A program made the position numbers and the translations under genes. Below are positions 36,086 to 44,174 of a stretch of 64,000 bases of DNA, in pieces. The stretch lies in the NCBI RefSeq assembly GCF_000331535.1, contig NZ_AMZN01000072.1, forward strand, positions 49,729-113,728, written 5' to 3'. Every line of letters begins with the position of its first letter. The first letter of the stretch is position 1. The notes below the pieces were generated by a model. The model ran no database searches. It was given only the letters and a program-made list of their open reading frames with translations, and was not told the origin of the DNA. The DNA is from Fulvivirga imtechensis AK7. Its GTDB lineage: Bacteria > Bacteroidota > Bacteroidia > Cytophagales > Cyclobacteriaceae.

Positions 36086-36093
36086 TACCTTTG
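36086..36093 (+). promoter_or_regulatory. -7 element of lanthipeptide precursor 2
   Basis: TACCTTTG at 36086-36093 matches TAnnTTTG exactly, 26 bases before the ATG. No well-spaced TTTG was found upstream. Confidence 0.5.
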
Positions 36094-36119
36094 GAACAGT
36101 ACCAACTAAAAAATGGAAT

Positions 36120-36305
36120 ATGAAAAAGAAAAAAATGGATTTGGAAAATCTTCGCTTGGAGAGCTTTGTAACTTCATTTGACACTGGAAACGAAGAGACT
36201 GTAAAAGGTGGTGGACGCGGATCTTTTATTATATGTGAAAGTGTAAATATCTGCTCTGCTGGTTGCTCAAACATTTCATACTGTCTTTGTCCAATGGAGC
36301 CTTAA
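36120..36305 (+). CDS. Pinensin-type lanthipeptide precursor 2
   Basis: A 61-residue peptide. The leader KKMDLENLRLESFVTSFD ... TVKGG is clearly related to that of precursor 1 (LxLxLKVxSFVT, KGG). The core after the first Gly-Gly is 30 residues with five Cys (CESVNICSAGCS, then YCLCP) and four Ser. CLCP matches CACP in precursor 1. A -7 element lies before it and a strong terminator after it, so it is a complete single-gene unit. No modification enzyme is nearby. Confidence 0.72.
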   Translation: MKKKKMDLENLRLESFVTSFDTGNEETVKGGGRGSFIICESVNICSAGCSNISYCLCPMEP

Positions 36306-36328
36306 TTTGTTGGAGGATTTAAAACCTT

Positions 36329-36363
36329 AAAGGCTGTTGAATACTTATTCAGCGGCCTTTTTT
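36329..36363 (+). terminator. Rho-independent terminator of precursor 2
   Basis: AAAGGCTGTTGAAT (36329-36342), an ACTT loop, ATTCAGCGGCCTTT (36347-36360) and more T. The 14-bp stem has two G-U pairs. Confidence 0.85.
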
Positions 36364-36399
36364 GTTTCATGACAAGTTCAGGCCGACAGCCAGAGCTCA

Positions 36400-36520
36400 C
36401 AAAACTTACTCCGGTTTGCTTCTTAAAAGCTTTGCTGAACATAAAACATGTGCAAACCCCGTGTCTTGCTGCTATTTCGGAAACGCAACTTATTTTCGAC
36501 AGCAGCACAGGCATCAGCCC
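36400..36520 (-). pseudogene. Remnant of an AraC family regulator
   Basis: On the minus strand, VLLSKISCVSEIAARHGVCT followed by FMFSKAFKKQTGVS reads as the second helix-turn-helix of an AraC regulator. The usual continuation (SPSEYR-like) is lost, and a stop codon lies just upstream in the same frame. AraC genes often sit divergent from siderophore receptor genes in Bacteroidota, as here. The rest of the roughly 525-base gap (36306-36830) shows no further recognisable piece apart from the terminator and promoter region. Confidence 0.6.
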
Positions 36521-36732
36521 CAAAAACAACCATGACTATCTTCCGCTACGATTTCGGTAAATTGGGAGACACTTGAACGTCCGCTCCTTATCGGCTGACC
36601 CCTGATAAATAAGGGATTCCCCTTTTGATAAAATGTATGTTTTTACAAGACCCGGGTACATCACAGAGGACTGACGACTCCCATAGCTTTATCACGCCTC
36701 CCAAATATAAAAGTTCCCCCTTTTATAAAATT

Positions 36733-36812
36733 ATTTAAAATCATTCTAAATAATGCTTGCGGAAACCGGGTTCCAATTCTATGTTTGCCAACTATTTATA
36801 ATTAGTCTAAAT
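36733..36812 (+). promoter_or_regulatory. Receptor promoter with two Fur-like boxes
   Basis: Box 1 is ATTTAAAAT-C-ATTCTAAAT (36733-36751), a 9-1-9 inverted repeat with one mismatch. Box 2 is ATTTATAAT-T-AGTCTAAAT (36794-36812) with the same ATTTA/TAAAT ends. Between them CTTG (36756-36759) and TATGTTTG (36780-36787) make a 20-base-spaced promoter. The boxes flank it, as expected for iron-dependent repression. Confidence 0.55.
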
Positions 36813-36830
36813 AAATACAATTACTAACCA

Positions 36831-39182
36831 ATGAAAAAATATCTACTGTTACTGCTGACGTTTATTTTCTGCCACTATGCATACACCCAAACAGGTAATA
36901 TAATTGGCTCAGTCAAAACTTCAGACGGCAAGCCCGCAGCTTATGTGAATATAGGGCTGAAGGGAACCACCAAAGGCGCTTCTACAAACAATGAAGGGTA
37001 TTATGAGATCAAAAATGTAAAGGAAGGCACGTATACCTTAATCGCTTCATTCGTAGGACTTAAAACCCAGGAACTACAAATAACTGTTACAGCCGGGCAA
37101 ACCACCTCTGTATCACAAGTGGTATTGGAAGAAAATTATGAGAGGCTGCGGGAAGTAATCGTATATGGTGCTCAGAGCAATAGTTATACAACAGATATAC
37201 CTTCAAAAACCCTGCGTATTAACACTCCACTTGTTGAAATACCTCAAAACATCCAGGTGATACCTCAGGAGGTAATTGAAGACCAGCAGTCGATAGATAT
37301 GCTGGAGACCGTATCCCGAAATGTGAGTGGGGTACAGATGATAGAGCACTGGGGTAATTTCGCCAGGATCAATATGCGCGGCTTTAAGATACCAGCCTTT
37401 CGTAATGGCATGAATGTAGAAATGCCGTGGGGACCACTTACCGAAGATATGGCTATTGTTGAACGCATTGAATTTGTAAAGGGCCCTGCCGGATTTATGT
37501 TATCATCAGGTGAGCCGGGTGGACTTTACAACGTGGTCACCAAAAAACCTTCCAGATATCAGCAAAAGGAGGTGACTTTAATGATGGGCAGCTTTAACAC
37601 CCTGCGCAGCACTGTTGACGTTGGTGGAGCTTTTGAGGAAGATGGTAAACTGCTGTACCGTTTGAACCTGATGGGTTCTACAAAAGGGAGTCACAGAGGT
37701 TATGAATTTAATCATCGATACACCGTTGCTCCTTCCCTTCGCTATGAAGTGAGCGATAAGACGTCAGTGAGTGCGGAATACATCTATCAATATTCAAAAA
37801 TGTCGGTGGTGGGCGCGGCTTATGTATTTTCTCCTACTGGTTTCGGAGACCTGCCCAGAGATTTTACTTTAGCTGAACCAAACATAGATCCTACAGACAT
37901 CAATGAGCATAATATATTTGTTACTTTAAATCATCAGCTCAGCAGCCAGTGGGCTGTAACTGCGCAGTTGGGATACCTCAACTACAATCAGGTTGGCAGC
38001 TCTCTGTGGCCGGAAAGTGTGGAACCAAACGGTGATATCATCCGCGGCATTGGCGTATGGGATGCATTAAATGAATCAAAGCTGGGACAGGTATTTGTAA
38101 ACGGAGAGGTTAAAACCGGTTCGATAGCTCACGAAATCCTTGCCGGCGTTGATATTGGCCATAAAGATTACTTCGCAGACTGGTTCCAGGGGGGACCTCT
38201 CGCCGGCAGCGTACCTTTCAATGTTTATAACCCGCAGCACGGTGTACCCTCCGATTCGATTCCTGTTTTTGACAGATCGCGAAGTATCAGAAAAAGGGCC
38301 TATGGCAGCTATCCTGCTATATCAGGTCAAAGATATTCATCGCTTTATGCACAGGATGAACTCTCTCTTTTTGATAATAAAGTGCGTTTGAGCCTTGCTT
38401 TAAGATATACCGCCTACAGTGGATGGACCTATGGGCAATCAACCGATGATGACGTATTGACACCAAGGGTTGGTTTAAGTATCTCCGTTGCAAAAAACAC
38501 TTCTGTATATGGTTTATATGACCAATCTTTCATTCCTCAAGCCGGTGCCAGCTTCGATGGCGAAGCATTTGAACCTGTAAAAGCCAAAAATTTAGAAGCA
38601 GGAATAAAGAGGAGCTGGTTTGATGGCAGATGGAACTCCACTTTGGCAGTATATCAGATCACTAAGGACAATGTGCTGACGGGAGATCCAGAAAATCCGA
38701 ACTTTTCGATACAACTGGGCCAGGTTCAGTCAAAAGGCTTTGAATTTGATGTTCAGGGTGAAGTTGTAAAAGGCCTTCAGGTAGTACTTAACTACGCCAA
38801 TACCAATGTGGAAGTAACTGAAGATACCAATGAAGCGCTGATTGGCACGCGTGTAGCCGGCCACTCCCGACATATAACTAACGGTTGGCTGCACTACAGG
38901 CTTCCCGACAATATTTTTAATGGTTTGGGTGTTTCCCTTGGCTATCAATACCAGGTAGACAGGTCATCATGGAACTGGGGGGCAGACAACGAATCGGTAC
39001 TACCTGACTATTTTCGACTGGACGGAGCTGTTTCGTGGCAAAACGATGATTTTAATATAGCGATAAACGTCAACAATCTACTTAACGAATACCTGTACTC
39101 AGGCAGCGCTTATGCTACCTACTACTACTGGCAAACAGAGCCCGGAACCAATTTTCGAGTGAACCTGGCTTATAAATTTTAG
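36831..39182 (+). CDS. TonB-dependent siderophore receptor
   Basis: A 783-residue outer-membrane receptor. Signal peptide (about 1-19), a carboxypeptidase-regulatory-like domain (about 22-108, SVKTSDGKPAAYVNIGLKGT), a plug (about 120-225, with VEIPQNIQVIPQEVIEDQ and GGLYNVVTKKPS), and a 22-strand barrel ending NFRVNLAYKF. The PQ-IQVIP and GxxYNxVTKxP pattern fits ferrisiderophore receptors. It uses TonB/ExbBD energy from elsewhere. The PepSY membrane protein follows 3 bases after the stop; Fur-like boxes precede. Confidence 0.93.
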   Translation: MKKYLLLLLTFIFCHYAYTQTGNIIGSVKTSDGKPAAYVNIGLKGTTKGASTNNEGYYEIKNVKEGTYTLIASFVGLKTQELQITVTAGQTTSVSQVVLEENYERLREVIVYGAQSNSYTTDIPSKTLRINTPLVEIPQNIQVIPQEVIEDQQSIDMLETVSRNVSGVQMIEHWGNFARINMRGFKIPAFRNGMNVEMPWGPLTEDMAIVERIEFVKGPAGFMLSSGEPGGLYNVVTKKPSRYQQKEVTLMMGSFNTLRSTVDVGGAFEEDGKLLYRLNLMGSTKGSHRGYEFNHRYTVAPSLRYEVSDKTSVSAEYIYQYSKMSVVGAAYVFSPTGFGDLPRDFTLAEPNIDPTDINEHNIFVTLNHQLSSQWAVTAQLGYLNYNQVGSSLWPESVEPNGDIIRGIGVWDALNESKLGQVFVNGEVKTGSIAHEILAGVDIGHKDYFADWFQGGPLAGSVPFNVYNPQHGVPSDSIPVFDRSRSIRKRAYGSYPAISGQRYSSLYAQDELSLFDNKVRLSLALRYTAYSGWTYGQSTDDDVLTPRVGLSISVAKNTSVYGLYDQSFIPQAGASFDGEAFEPVKAKNLEAGIKRSWFDGRWNSTLAVYQITKDNVLTGDPENPNFSIQLGQVQSKGFEFDVQGEVVKGLQVVLNYANTNVEVTEDTNEALIGTRVAGHSRHITNGWLHYRLPDNIFNGLGVSLGYQYQVDRSSWNWGADNESVLPDYFRLDGAVSWQNDDFNIAINVNNLLNEYLYSGSAYATYYYWQTEPGTNFRVNLAYKF

Positions 39183-39185
39183 TCT

Positions 39186-40382
39186 ATGACAGTTAAAAAA
39201 GCTATTGGCAAACTACACCTCTGGCTCGGACTTACCTCCGGGCCGGTGGTGTTTATCGTTGCTGTAACCGGATGTATTTATGCATTTCAGGAAGAGATAC
39301 AGGACCTGACACAGTCATATCGTTTTGTAGAAGCACAGAATCAACCTTTCCTTCCTCCTTCAAAAATTCGTGAGATTGCCGATGCTGTGCTTCCCGGCAA
39401 GTATGTCCACGGTGTACTATATGAAGGTCCCGAAAGAGCAGCTAAAGTCATTTACTTTAAAGCCAATGAGTATTATGACTTTGTGTATGTCAACCAATAT
39501 ACCGGAGAAGTACTGAAGGTTAAAGACGAGTTGAGTGGTTTTTTCAGGATTATCCTGGATGGTCATTTTTATCTATGGCTACCTCATAAAGTGGGCCAAA
39601 TCGTAGTGGCTTCATCTACATTAATTTTTGTGGTTATGTTGATCACCGGTATCTTTCTATGGTGGCCCAGAAATAAAAAAAGCACGAAAAAGAGTTTTAA
39701 GATCAAATGGAACGCTCGCTGGAGGCGGAAAAACTTCGATCTCCACAATGTTTTGGGATTTTACGTGTCCTGGATAGCCGTCATTTTGGCGCTGACGGGT
39801 CTTGTCTGGGGTTTTGAATGGTTCAAAAATAGTATATATGCTGTCACCGGTGGAGAAAGATCATTGGTATACCAGGAACCTGCTTCAAAAAGTAGCCCTC
39901 GCTCTACAGCGGTTGACAATCCGGTAGATATGGTTTGGGAAAGGGTAAAACAGGAGTATTCTCATGCCGAGTCTATAGAAATGCATTTCCCAGTAACTGA
40001 TCAGTCGCCCGTGCTCGCTGAAGTGAATACGGACGCTTCTACCTACTGGAAAATGGACTATATCTATTATGATCAGTATACTTTTGAAGAAATCCCTGTG
40101 CACCATATATGGAGCAGACTCCATGAGGCGGACTTCGCTGATAAACTCATGCGTATGAATTACGATATACATGTAGGCGCTATTCTCGGCCTCCCGGGAA
40201 AGATACTGGCTTTTTTTGCCAGTTTGCTGGTTGCCAGCTTGCCTGTAACAGGAACTATCATCTGGCTGGGCCGCAGAAATAAAAAGAAGAAGGAAAAAGG
40301 AACCAACCGGACTAAAAAAGGAAGGAAAAAACAGGCTATGCCAAGGGTGAAAGTACGCGTTGAAGAACCTGTCGGCATCTGA
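39186..40382 (+). CDS. PepSY-associated membrane protein (putative ferric-siderophore reductase)
   Basis: A 398-residue inner-membrane protein with four main membrane helices: GPVVFIVAVTGCIYAF, IVVASSTLIFVVMLITGIFL, VLGFYVSWIAVILALTGLVW and a C-terminal ILAFFASLLVASLPVTGTII. Conserved His and Trp residues (GKLHLWLGL, GHFYLWL, DLHNVLGFYVSW, DIHVGAILGLPG) fit haem-binding PepSY-TM proteins. Partners of TonB siderophore receptors in this family are thought to reduce Fe(III). The C-terminus is very basic. The stop codon lies inside a 34-bp palindrome. Confidence 0.85.
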   Translation: MTVKKAIGKLHLWLGLTSGPVVFIVAVTGCIYAFQEEIQDLTQSYRFVEAQNQPFLPPSKIREIADAVLPGKYVHGVLYEGPERAAKVIYFKANEYYDFVYVNQYTGEVLKVKDELSGFFRIILDGHFYLWLPHKVGQIVVASSTLIFVVMLITGIFLWWPRNKKSTKKSFKIKWNARWRRKNFDLHNVLGFYVSWIAVILALTGLVWGFEWFKNSIYAVTGGERSLVYQEPASKSSPRSTAVDNPVDMVWERVKQEYSHAESIEMHFPVTDQSPVLAEVNTDASTYWKMDYIYYDQYTFEEIPVHHIWSRLHEADFADKLMRMNYDIHVGAILGLPGKILAFFASLLVASLPVTGTIIWLGRRNKKKKEKGTNRTKKGRKKQAMPRVKVRVEEPVGI

Positions 40383-40401
40383 AAATTCAGATGCCGACAG
40401 G
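40368..40401. repeat. Perfect 34-bp palindrome over the PepSY-gene stop codon
   Basis: Arms CCTGTCGGCATCTGAA (40368-40383) and TTCAGATGCCGACAGG (40386-40401) are perfectly complementary with a two-base AA centre. The TGA stop (40380-40382) lies in the left arm. There is no T run on either side. Confidence 0.75.
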
Positions 40402-40479
40402 CAAATGTCGAATTTGTACAATTCACACAGTGCCAGCCGTACTAACTTCAAGTACAAATTTCTACTAAACAAGTTAGTC

Positions 40480-40890
40480 ATGGAAAATAAAAGTACTAAG
40501 GCCAGGGTATTCCTCCCTCCGGGTAGTGGACGCAAATATACCATGGGAAGTATGCAAGCTATCTTTAAGGCCGATGAAGAAGAAACCCAGGCCCAATATT
40601 CGGTCTCAGAATGGTGGCTTGACCCTCACACAACTGGTCCCGGAGCCCATCTGCATGAAAGCAATGATGAGATATTTTACGTACTGGAAGGTACAGCATC
40701 AATGCTCATGGGAGACGAATGGATTGAGGCACAAAAAGGATCCTTTTTCCTCATTCCCGCCAATACCATGCATGACTTTGCCAATAACACAGACCAAAGA
40801 ACGGGGCTCCTGAACGTCTTCATTCCCGGTGGATTTGAAAGGCAAATGCCAGCTATTGTTAAATGGTTTGCAAAGAATGAAACCGAATAA
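40480..40890 (+). CDS. Cupin domain protein
   Basis: A 136-residue single cupin: TTGPGAHLHESNDEIFYVLEG carries the first metal motif (two His, one Glu) and IPANTMHDFANNTDQRTGLL the second (His). Many homologues are annotated as polyketide-synthesis-type or quercetin-dioxygenase-like cupins; the substrate is unknown. ATG at 40480 is used, since upstream in-frame sequence encodes the tail of the palindrome region. It is downstream of the iron operon but separated by about 97 bases. Confidence 0.82.
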   Translation: MENKSTKARVFLPPGSGRKYTMGSMQAIFKADEEETQAQYSVSEWWLDPHTTGPGAHLHESNDEIFYVLEGTASMLMGDEWIEAQKGSFFLIPANTMHDFANNTDQRTGLLNVFIPGGFERQMPAIVKWFAKNETE

Positions 40891-40920
40891 TTAGCTACTG
40901 TACCGAATGGAGTCTGATCT

Positions 40921-41310
40921 CTACTTATGATTATTAATAATAAGGTCAAAATCTCTATCCTTATGCAATATTGCAAGCGAGTGTTTTATGGCATATTGCG
41001 CTATAAGACAATCATTACTTTTACGAATGGTAACCCCTTTTTTCCTTAATGCCCTGTATAGATTAGCGGCAGAAATGGCCATCTCCAATCCATCATCATT
41101 AAGAATATTGAAGGCAAGTAGATAGTTTTTAATTTCCCGGTATTGCTTGTCATTTCGAATACCTTGCAATACTTCCTGAACAATGGCAGGACACAAATAA
41201 ATATCCTTATCATTTTCGATATAATCAACAAGTACGGTTACCGCTTCACTTTCAATCCCTTTAAAAAAACCTATCCATACACTGGTATCAGCAATAATTG
41301 GCCCGGTCAT
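40921..41310 (-). CDS. vapC: VapC-type PIN domain toxin
   Basis: A 129-residue PIN-domain ribonuclease. Acidic metal ligands are expected at Asp8 (IIADTSVWIG), in the conserved Glu near VQEVLQGI, at Asp in RKSNDCLIAQYAI, and at Asp in HKDRDFDLI. VapC toxins cut tRNA or rRNA to stop translation. The start codon ATG overlaps the stop of vapB by 4 bases (ATGA-type), so the pair is one operon. It appears intact. Confidence 0.9.
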   Translation of the reverse strand: MTGPIIADTSVWIGFFKGIESEAVTVLVDYIENDKDIYLCPAIVQEVLQGIRNDKQYREIKNYLLAFNILNDDGLEMAISAANLYRALRKKGVTIRKSNDCLIAQYAIKHSLAILHKDRDFDLIINNHK

Positions 41311-41510
41311 ATAGATCGCATTTCATCCAGATCACCTTCCCAATCAACCTTTCCTTTAAACTTGAGCAGTTTTTTCCTTTTACTCGTTCTTATTAATTCC
41401 TTCAATGAAAAATTGACAACGTCTTTAATCGTACTGAGGTTTGTCAATTCCATGGCCTTTTTTATTAGATCAATGTCTAGTTCTATATTTGTCCTTTTGT
41501 ACATTTTCAT
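41307..41510 (-). CDS. vapB: VapB-type antitoxin
   Basis: A 67-residue ribbon-helix-helix-like protein (MYKRTNIELDIDLIKKAMEL, then STIKDVVNFSLKELIR) with a basic C-terminal tail that would fill the VapC active site. It is first in the operon, as usual. AT-rich upstream DNA (41511-41560) probably holds the autoregulated promoter. No clear palindrome was noted. Confidence 0.88.
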   Translation of the reverse strand: MKMYKRTNIELDIDLIKKAMELTNLSTIKDVVNFSLKELIRTSKRKKLLKFKGKVDWEGDLDEMRSI

Positions 41511-41684
41511 AATTATTTATACACAAAAATATTAAAAATCATACACATATCGTAACTTAAATAGTGTTAAATTGGTCGCATAAATATTTTGAAATGACCA
41601 GATAGCACCGCATAGGGGGGGACATTAACTAAACCAGAAATATCTACTGCAAATTTCTTTATTTTTAGTCAGGACACGCTAACT

Positions 41685-42335
41685 ATGACATTTATCACCT
41701 ATACAACATTAGATCAACCTCTATCTATTGATGTCTTTAATCACCACCTGATCAAGCTGTCATTACCGGAACAAGAAAAGATCCTCCGATACCTGAGATG
41801 GCAGGATGCCCATGCCAGCCTTGCCGGTAAAATACTACTTCTTGAGGCATTTAAACAGGCCGGCTTTCCTGATATTTCATTAAAAGAAATGTACCGTGAC
41901 GACTATGGGAAACCCTGTTTAGCCAATACTCCTGCATTTAATATCTCCCACTCCGGAAAGCATGTGGTATGCGCTGTGTCGAATGAAGATGTGCCGGGGG
42001 TTGATATTGAAGAAGTGAGGCCAATAGGATTCGAAGATTTTTCATCATACTTTACAACACTTGAATGGAATGCTATTAACCACTCAAGCGACCCTCTGGA
42101 GGCATTCTACCAGCATTGGTGTGCCAAAGAGGCTTTTATAAAAAGAGACGGCAGAGGATTGAGCAACGATCTGAGAACAATTGAAGTGACAAATAATCTG
42201 GTAAAAATGGATAATCAAATCAGTTATGTCCGTTACTTCGATATTTTCCCCGGATACAAGATGGCACTGGCGACAGAAAAAGACATGGATGTCCAACTGA
42301 TTCCGCTGCGGCTTAACTCCTCCGAACTACATTGA
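41685..42335 (+). CDS. 4'-phosphopantetheinyl transferase
   Basis: A 216-residue Sfp/Gsp-type enzyme. It has the metal/CoA motifs PGVDIEEVRP (Asp) and WCAKEAFIKRDGRGL (Glu and Lys). It moves the phosphopantetheine arm of CoA to a Ser of carrier proteins. The Sfp type, rather than AcpS, suggests use for polyketide/peptide synthases or as the only carrier-protein activator. No synthase is in the window. It is a single gene. Confidence 0.9.
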   Translation: MTFITYTTLDQPLSIDVFNHHLIKLSLPEQEKILRYLRWQDAHASLAGKILLLEAFKQAGFPDISLKEMYRDDYGKPCLANTPAFNISHSGKHVVCAVSNEDVPGVDIEEVRPIGFEDFSSYFTTLEWNAINHSSDPLEAFYQHWCAKEAFIKRDGRGLSNDLRTIEVTNNLVKMDNQISYVRYFDIFPGYKMALATEKDMDVQLIPLRLNSSELH

Positions 42336-42418
42336 TCTTCCCGGCATGTCTTATATAAAAGCCTTAACATTTTCCTTCGCATGACACTTGAATAAAATTT
42401 TTCTATCCACAATTTCTT

Positions 42419-42437
42419 ACTGACATAGGGTTGTCAC
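42419..42437 (+). promoter_or_regulatory. Candidate operator upstream of the cyclase gene
   Basis: ACTGACATAGGGTTGTCAC carries TGACA/TGTCA as an inverted repeat. It lies 42 bases before the cyclase ATG and matches the element at 26896-26914 at 16 of 19 positions, on the reading strand. Confidence 0.5.
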
Positions 42438-42479
42438 AAGTCGGTTGTTACTTTGTAAAAAGACTTAAAATTACGCGTT

Positions 42480-43193
42480 ATGAAGCAGCTACCACTTTTC
42501 AACAACAGCCTGTCACAGTCACTGCAAATGGACTTAAAGAGAAAATTAAGAAGAAGCAGAAAGACTCGGCCGGTAGATACCCTCCAGAGAAACCTGTGGA
42601 AACAGGAAACTGAAGAAGAAAAGGAGATGGCTTTGTTTTTCCTTGATCTCAGAAATTTCACGCCTTTCGTGGAAAGTCATGTAGCGGCTGATGTTATTTA
42701 TGTTGTCAGGAAGCTATTTTCTACCTTTCAAAATATCATCCGTATTAACCATGGGCAGATCATTGAAACATCCGGTGATGGCTTTTATGCTGCCTTTGGG
42801 TTTGACCGCAGAATAGAAGAGGCAGTTAATTCCGCTGTGAAGGCTGGTAATTCCATTTTAGATACACTTGAGTTGTTAAACGAGAGATCGTTTGAAAAGA
42901 AGCTTAATCACAAAATTGAAGCAGGTATTGGCTTACATGCCGGAAAGGTAGCCACAGGCACTATTCTGCTAAATGGCAAAGATCATCTGATTGTGATGGG
43001 TTATCCTGTTAATATTGCAGCCCGATTGGAAGCCGCAACAAAAGAACTCAACAACAATTTTATTGTTTCTTCTACTGTCTTTGATCTTTTGAAATCTCCT
43101 CCTGAAGAGAGTGCTATGGCTGAGGTGAAATTAAAAGGGGTTGCAAATCCTTTCAAATTACATTTAATCGGCAAGTCATACGATCAGTCATAA
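42480..43193 (+). CDS. Class III adenylate/guanylate cyclase
   Basis: A 237-residue protein with a short basic N-terminus and one cyclase homology domain (about 45-235). Metal Asp residues are in FFLDLRNFTPF and ETSGDGFYAAFG. AGIGLHAGKVATGTILL and MGYPVNIAARLEAA carry the Asn/Arg transition-state residues. It should make cAMP or cGMP; nucleotide choice cannot be judged safely. It has no sensor domain, so control is probably transcriptional (see 42419-42437) or by a partner. Crp regulators occur at 17.5 and 46.3 kb. It overlaps the convergent DUF998 gene by 6 bases. Confidence 0.88.
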   Translation: MKQLPLFNNSLSQSLQMDLKRKLRRSRKTRPVDTLQRNLWKQETEEEKEMALFFLDLRNFTPFVESHVAADVIYVVRKLFSTFQNIIRINHGQIIETSGDGFYAAFGFDRRIEEAVNSAVKAGNSILDTLELLNERSFEKKLNHKIEAGIGLHAGKVATGTILLNGKDHLIVMGYPVNIAARLEAATKELNNNFIVSSTVFDLLKSPPEESAMAEVKLKGVANPFKLHLIGKSYDQS

Positions 43194-43763
43194 GGGATTT
43201 TGTATTTTGTTTTTGTTAAAGAGGTATATTAACCAGGCAAATGATATAACGAATATCATTCTCTGCCATATACCCATCAAATCTTCAACATAGAATATTA
43301 GAAGAGATAGAGAAGGGGCGACAATGGCAATGACAATAGCTGCAACCCTGTCTTTCGCATGTACAATAAAAGCTATTGAAATAGCGAGTGTGGTAAAAGC
43401 AAAACCGGTCAGTGAGGCAAAAATGGAATGTAATTCGTCTTCTCTGATATTATAAACCTCGTTCTGATCAATCGGGGCATGTCTAAAAAATCCTGTCATA
43501 GTTAATGACGCCCCAAAAACAACCAATACAACCTGGTGAAAGCCATATCCCCTAAAAAAATTCCAGCCAGCAAGCATACTGCTCGCGCCAAGCATGACAA
43601 AGGTGGCGTTCATTATCCCGGCATTTGGGGCATATTGTGCTCCAAGATGGCTGGTAGTGTTTCTCCAAATGGAATAATTTTCAGTACTGAAAAAAGGAAG
43701 TATAAAAATAACGCCCAGCATCAGGCAGTATACCATTAGCAGTAATTTAACGCTATTTCTCAT
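43188..43763 (-). CDS. DUF998 family membrane protein
   Basis: A 191-residue membrane protein with six hydrophobic segments. NTTSHLGAQYAPNAGIMNATFV is the DUF998 signature (S-x-LG ... N), and FRHAPIDQNEVYNIREDELH with HSIFASLTGFAFTT is the second. The function is unknown. ATG at 43763 is preferred over the TTG at 43778, which would overlap the upstream gene. It lies 4 bases after the ACT-domain gene, so it is co-transcribed with it. Confidence 0.78.
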   Translation of the reverse strand: MRNSVKLLLMVYCLMLGVIFILPFFSTENYSIWRNTTSHLGAQYAPNAGIMNATFVMLGASSMLAGWNFFRGYGFHQVVLVVFGASLTMTGFFRHAPIDQNEVYNIREDELHSIFASLTGFAFTTLAISIAFIVHAKDRVAAIVIAIVAPSLSLLIFYVEDLMGIWQRMIFVISFAWLIYLFNKNKIQNPL

Positions 43764-43767
43764 GGCT

Positions 43768-44172
43768 CTAACCTTCAAATTTCTTCGTTAGCTCCACTAA
43801 GACTTCGATGGCCTGCTGTTCTTGTTTTTTATCAACAAAAATATGATCGTGATAATATCCCGCCACCACATTACAACTGATATGATGTTTTGCCAATTCG
43901 GAAGAAAAAACTGCTGTGAGACCTACTGCCTCAAGAGAAGAATGCACCATTAATGTAATCCATGAAGCGACATAATCGTACTTTAAGTTTAATAGATCAG
44001 CCTCTTCTCGTTCGAGAATAACGGTTATACCCTCTTTTTCTCTGAATAAACAGAGTACATCATCCGGTGGAATATTTTTCATGGTATCCACCAGTGAAAA
44101 TACATATTCACCTGCGTTCAATTGAGGTTTCATACCCTTAACAAGTTTTACCAAATCGGTTTCTCCAGCCAT
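43768..44172 (-). CDS. ACT domain protein
   Basis: A 134-residue protein with two tandem ACT-like halves: KPQLNAGEYVFSLVDTM, GITVILEREEADLLNL, then SLEAVGLTAVFSSELAKHHI and NVVAGYYHDHIFVDKKQEQQ. ACT pairs of this kind bind amino acids as regulatory modules. The ligand is unknown. It is the middle gene of a probable three-gene operon with the small membrane protein (2 bases upstream) and DUF998 (4 bases downstream). Confidence 0.85.
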   Translation of the reverse strand: MAGETDLVKLVKGMKPQLNAGEYVFSLVDTMKNIPPDDVLCLFREKEGITVILEREEADLLNLKYDYVASWITLMVHSSLEAVGLTAVFSSELAKHHISCNVVAGYYHDHIFVDKKQEQQAIEVLVELTKKFEG

Positions 44173-44174
44173 TT

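Noticed and set aside
41685..42335. Phosphopantetheinyl transferase as part of a lanthipeptide or polyketide cluster
   Set aside because: No synthase or lanthionine enzyme is near; a link to the two precursors would be guesswork.
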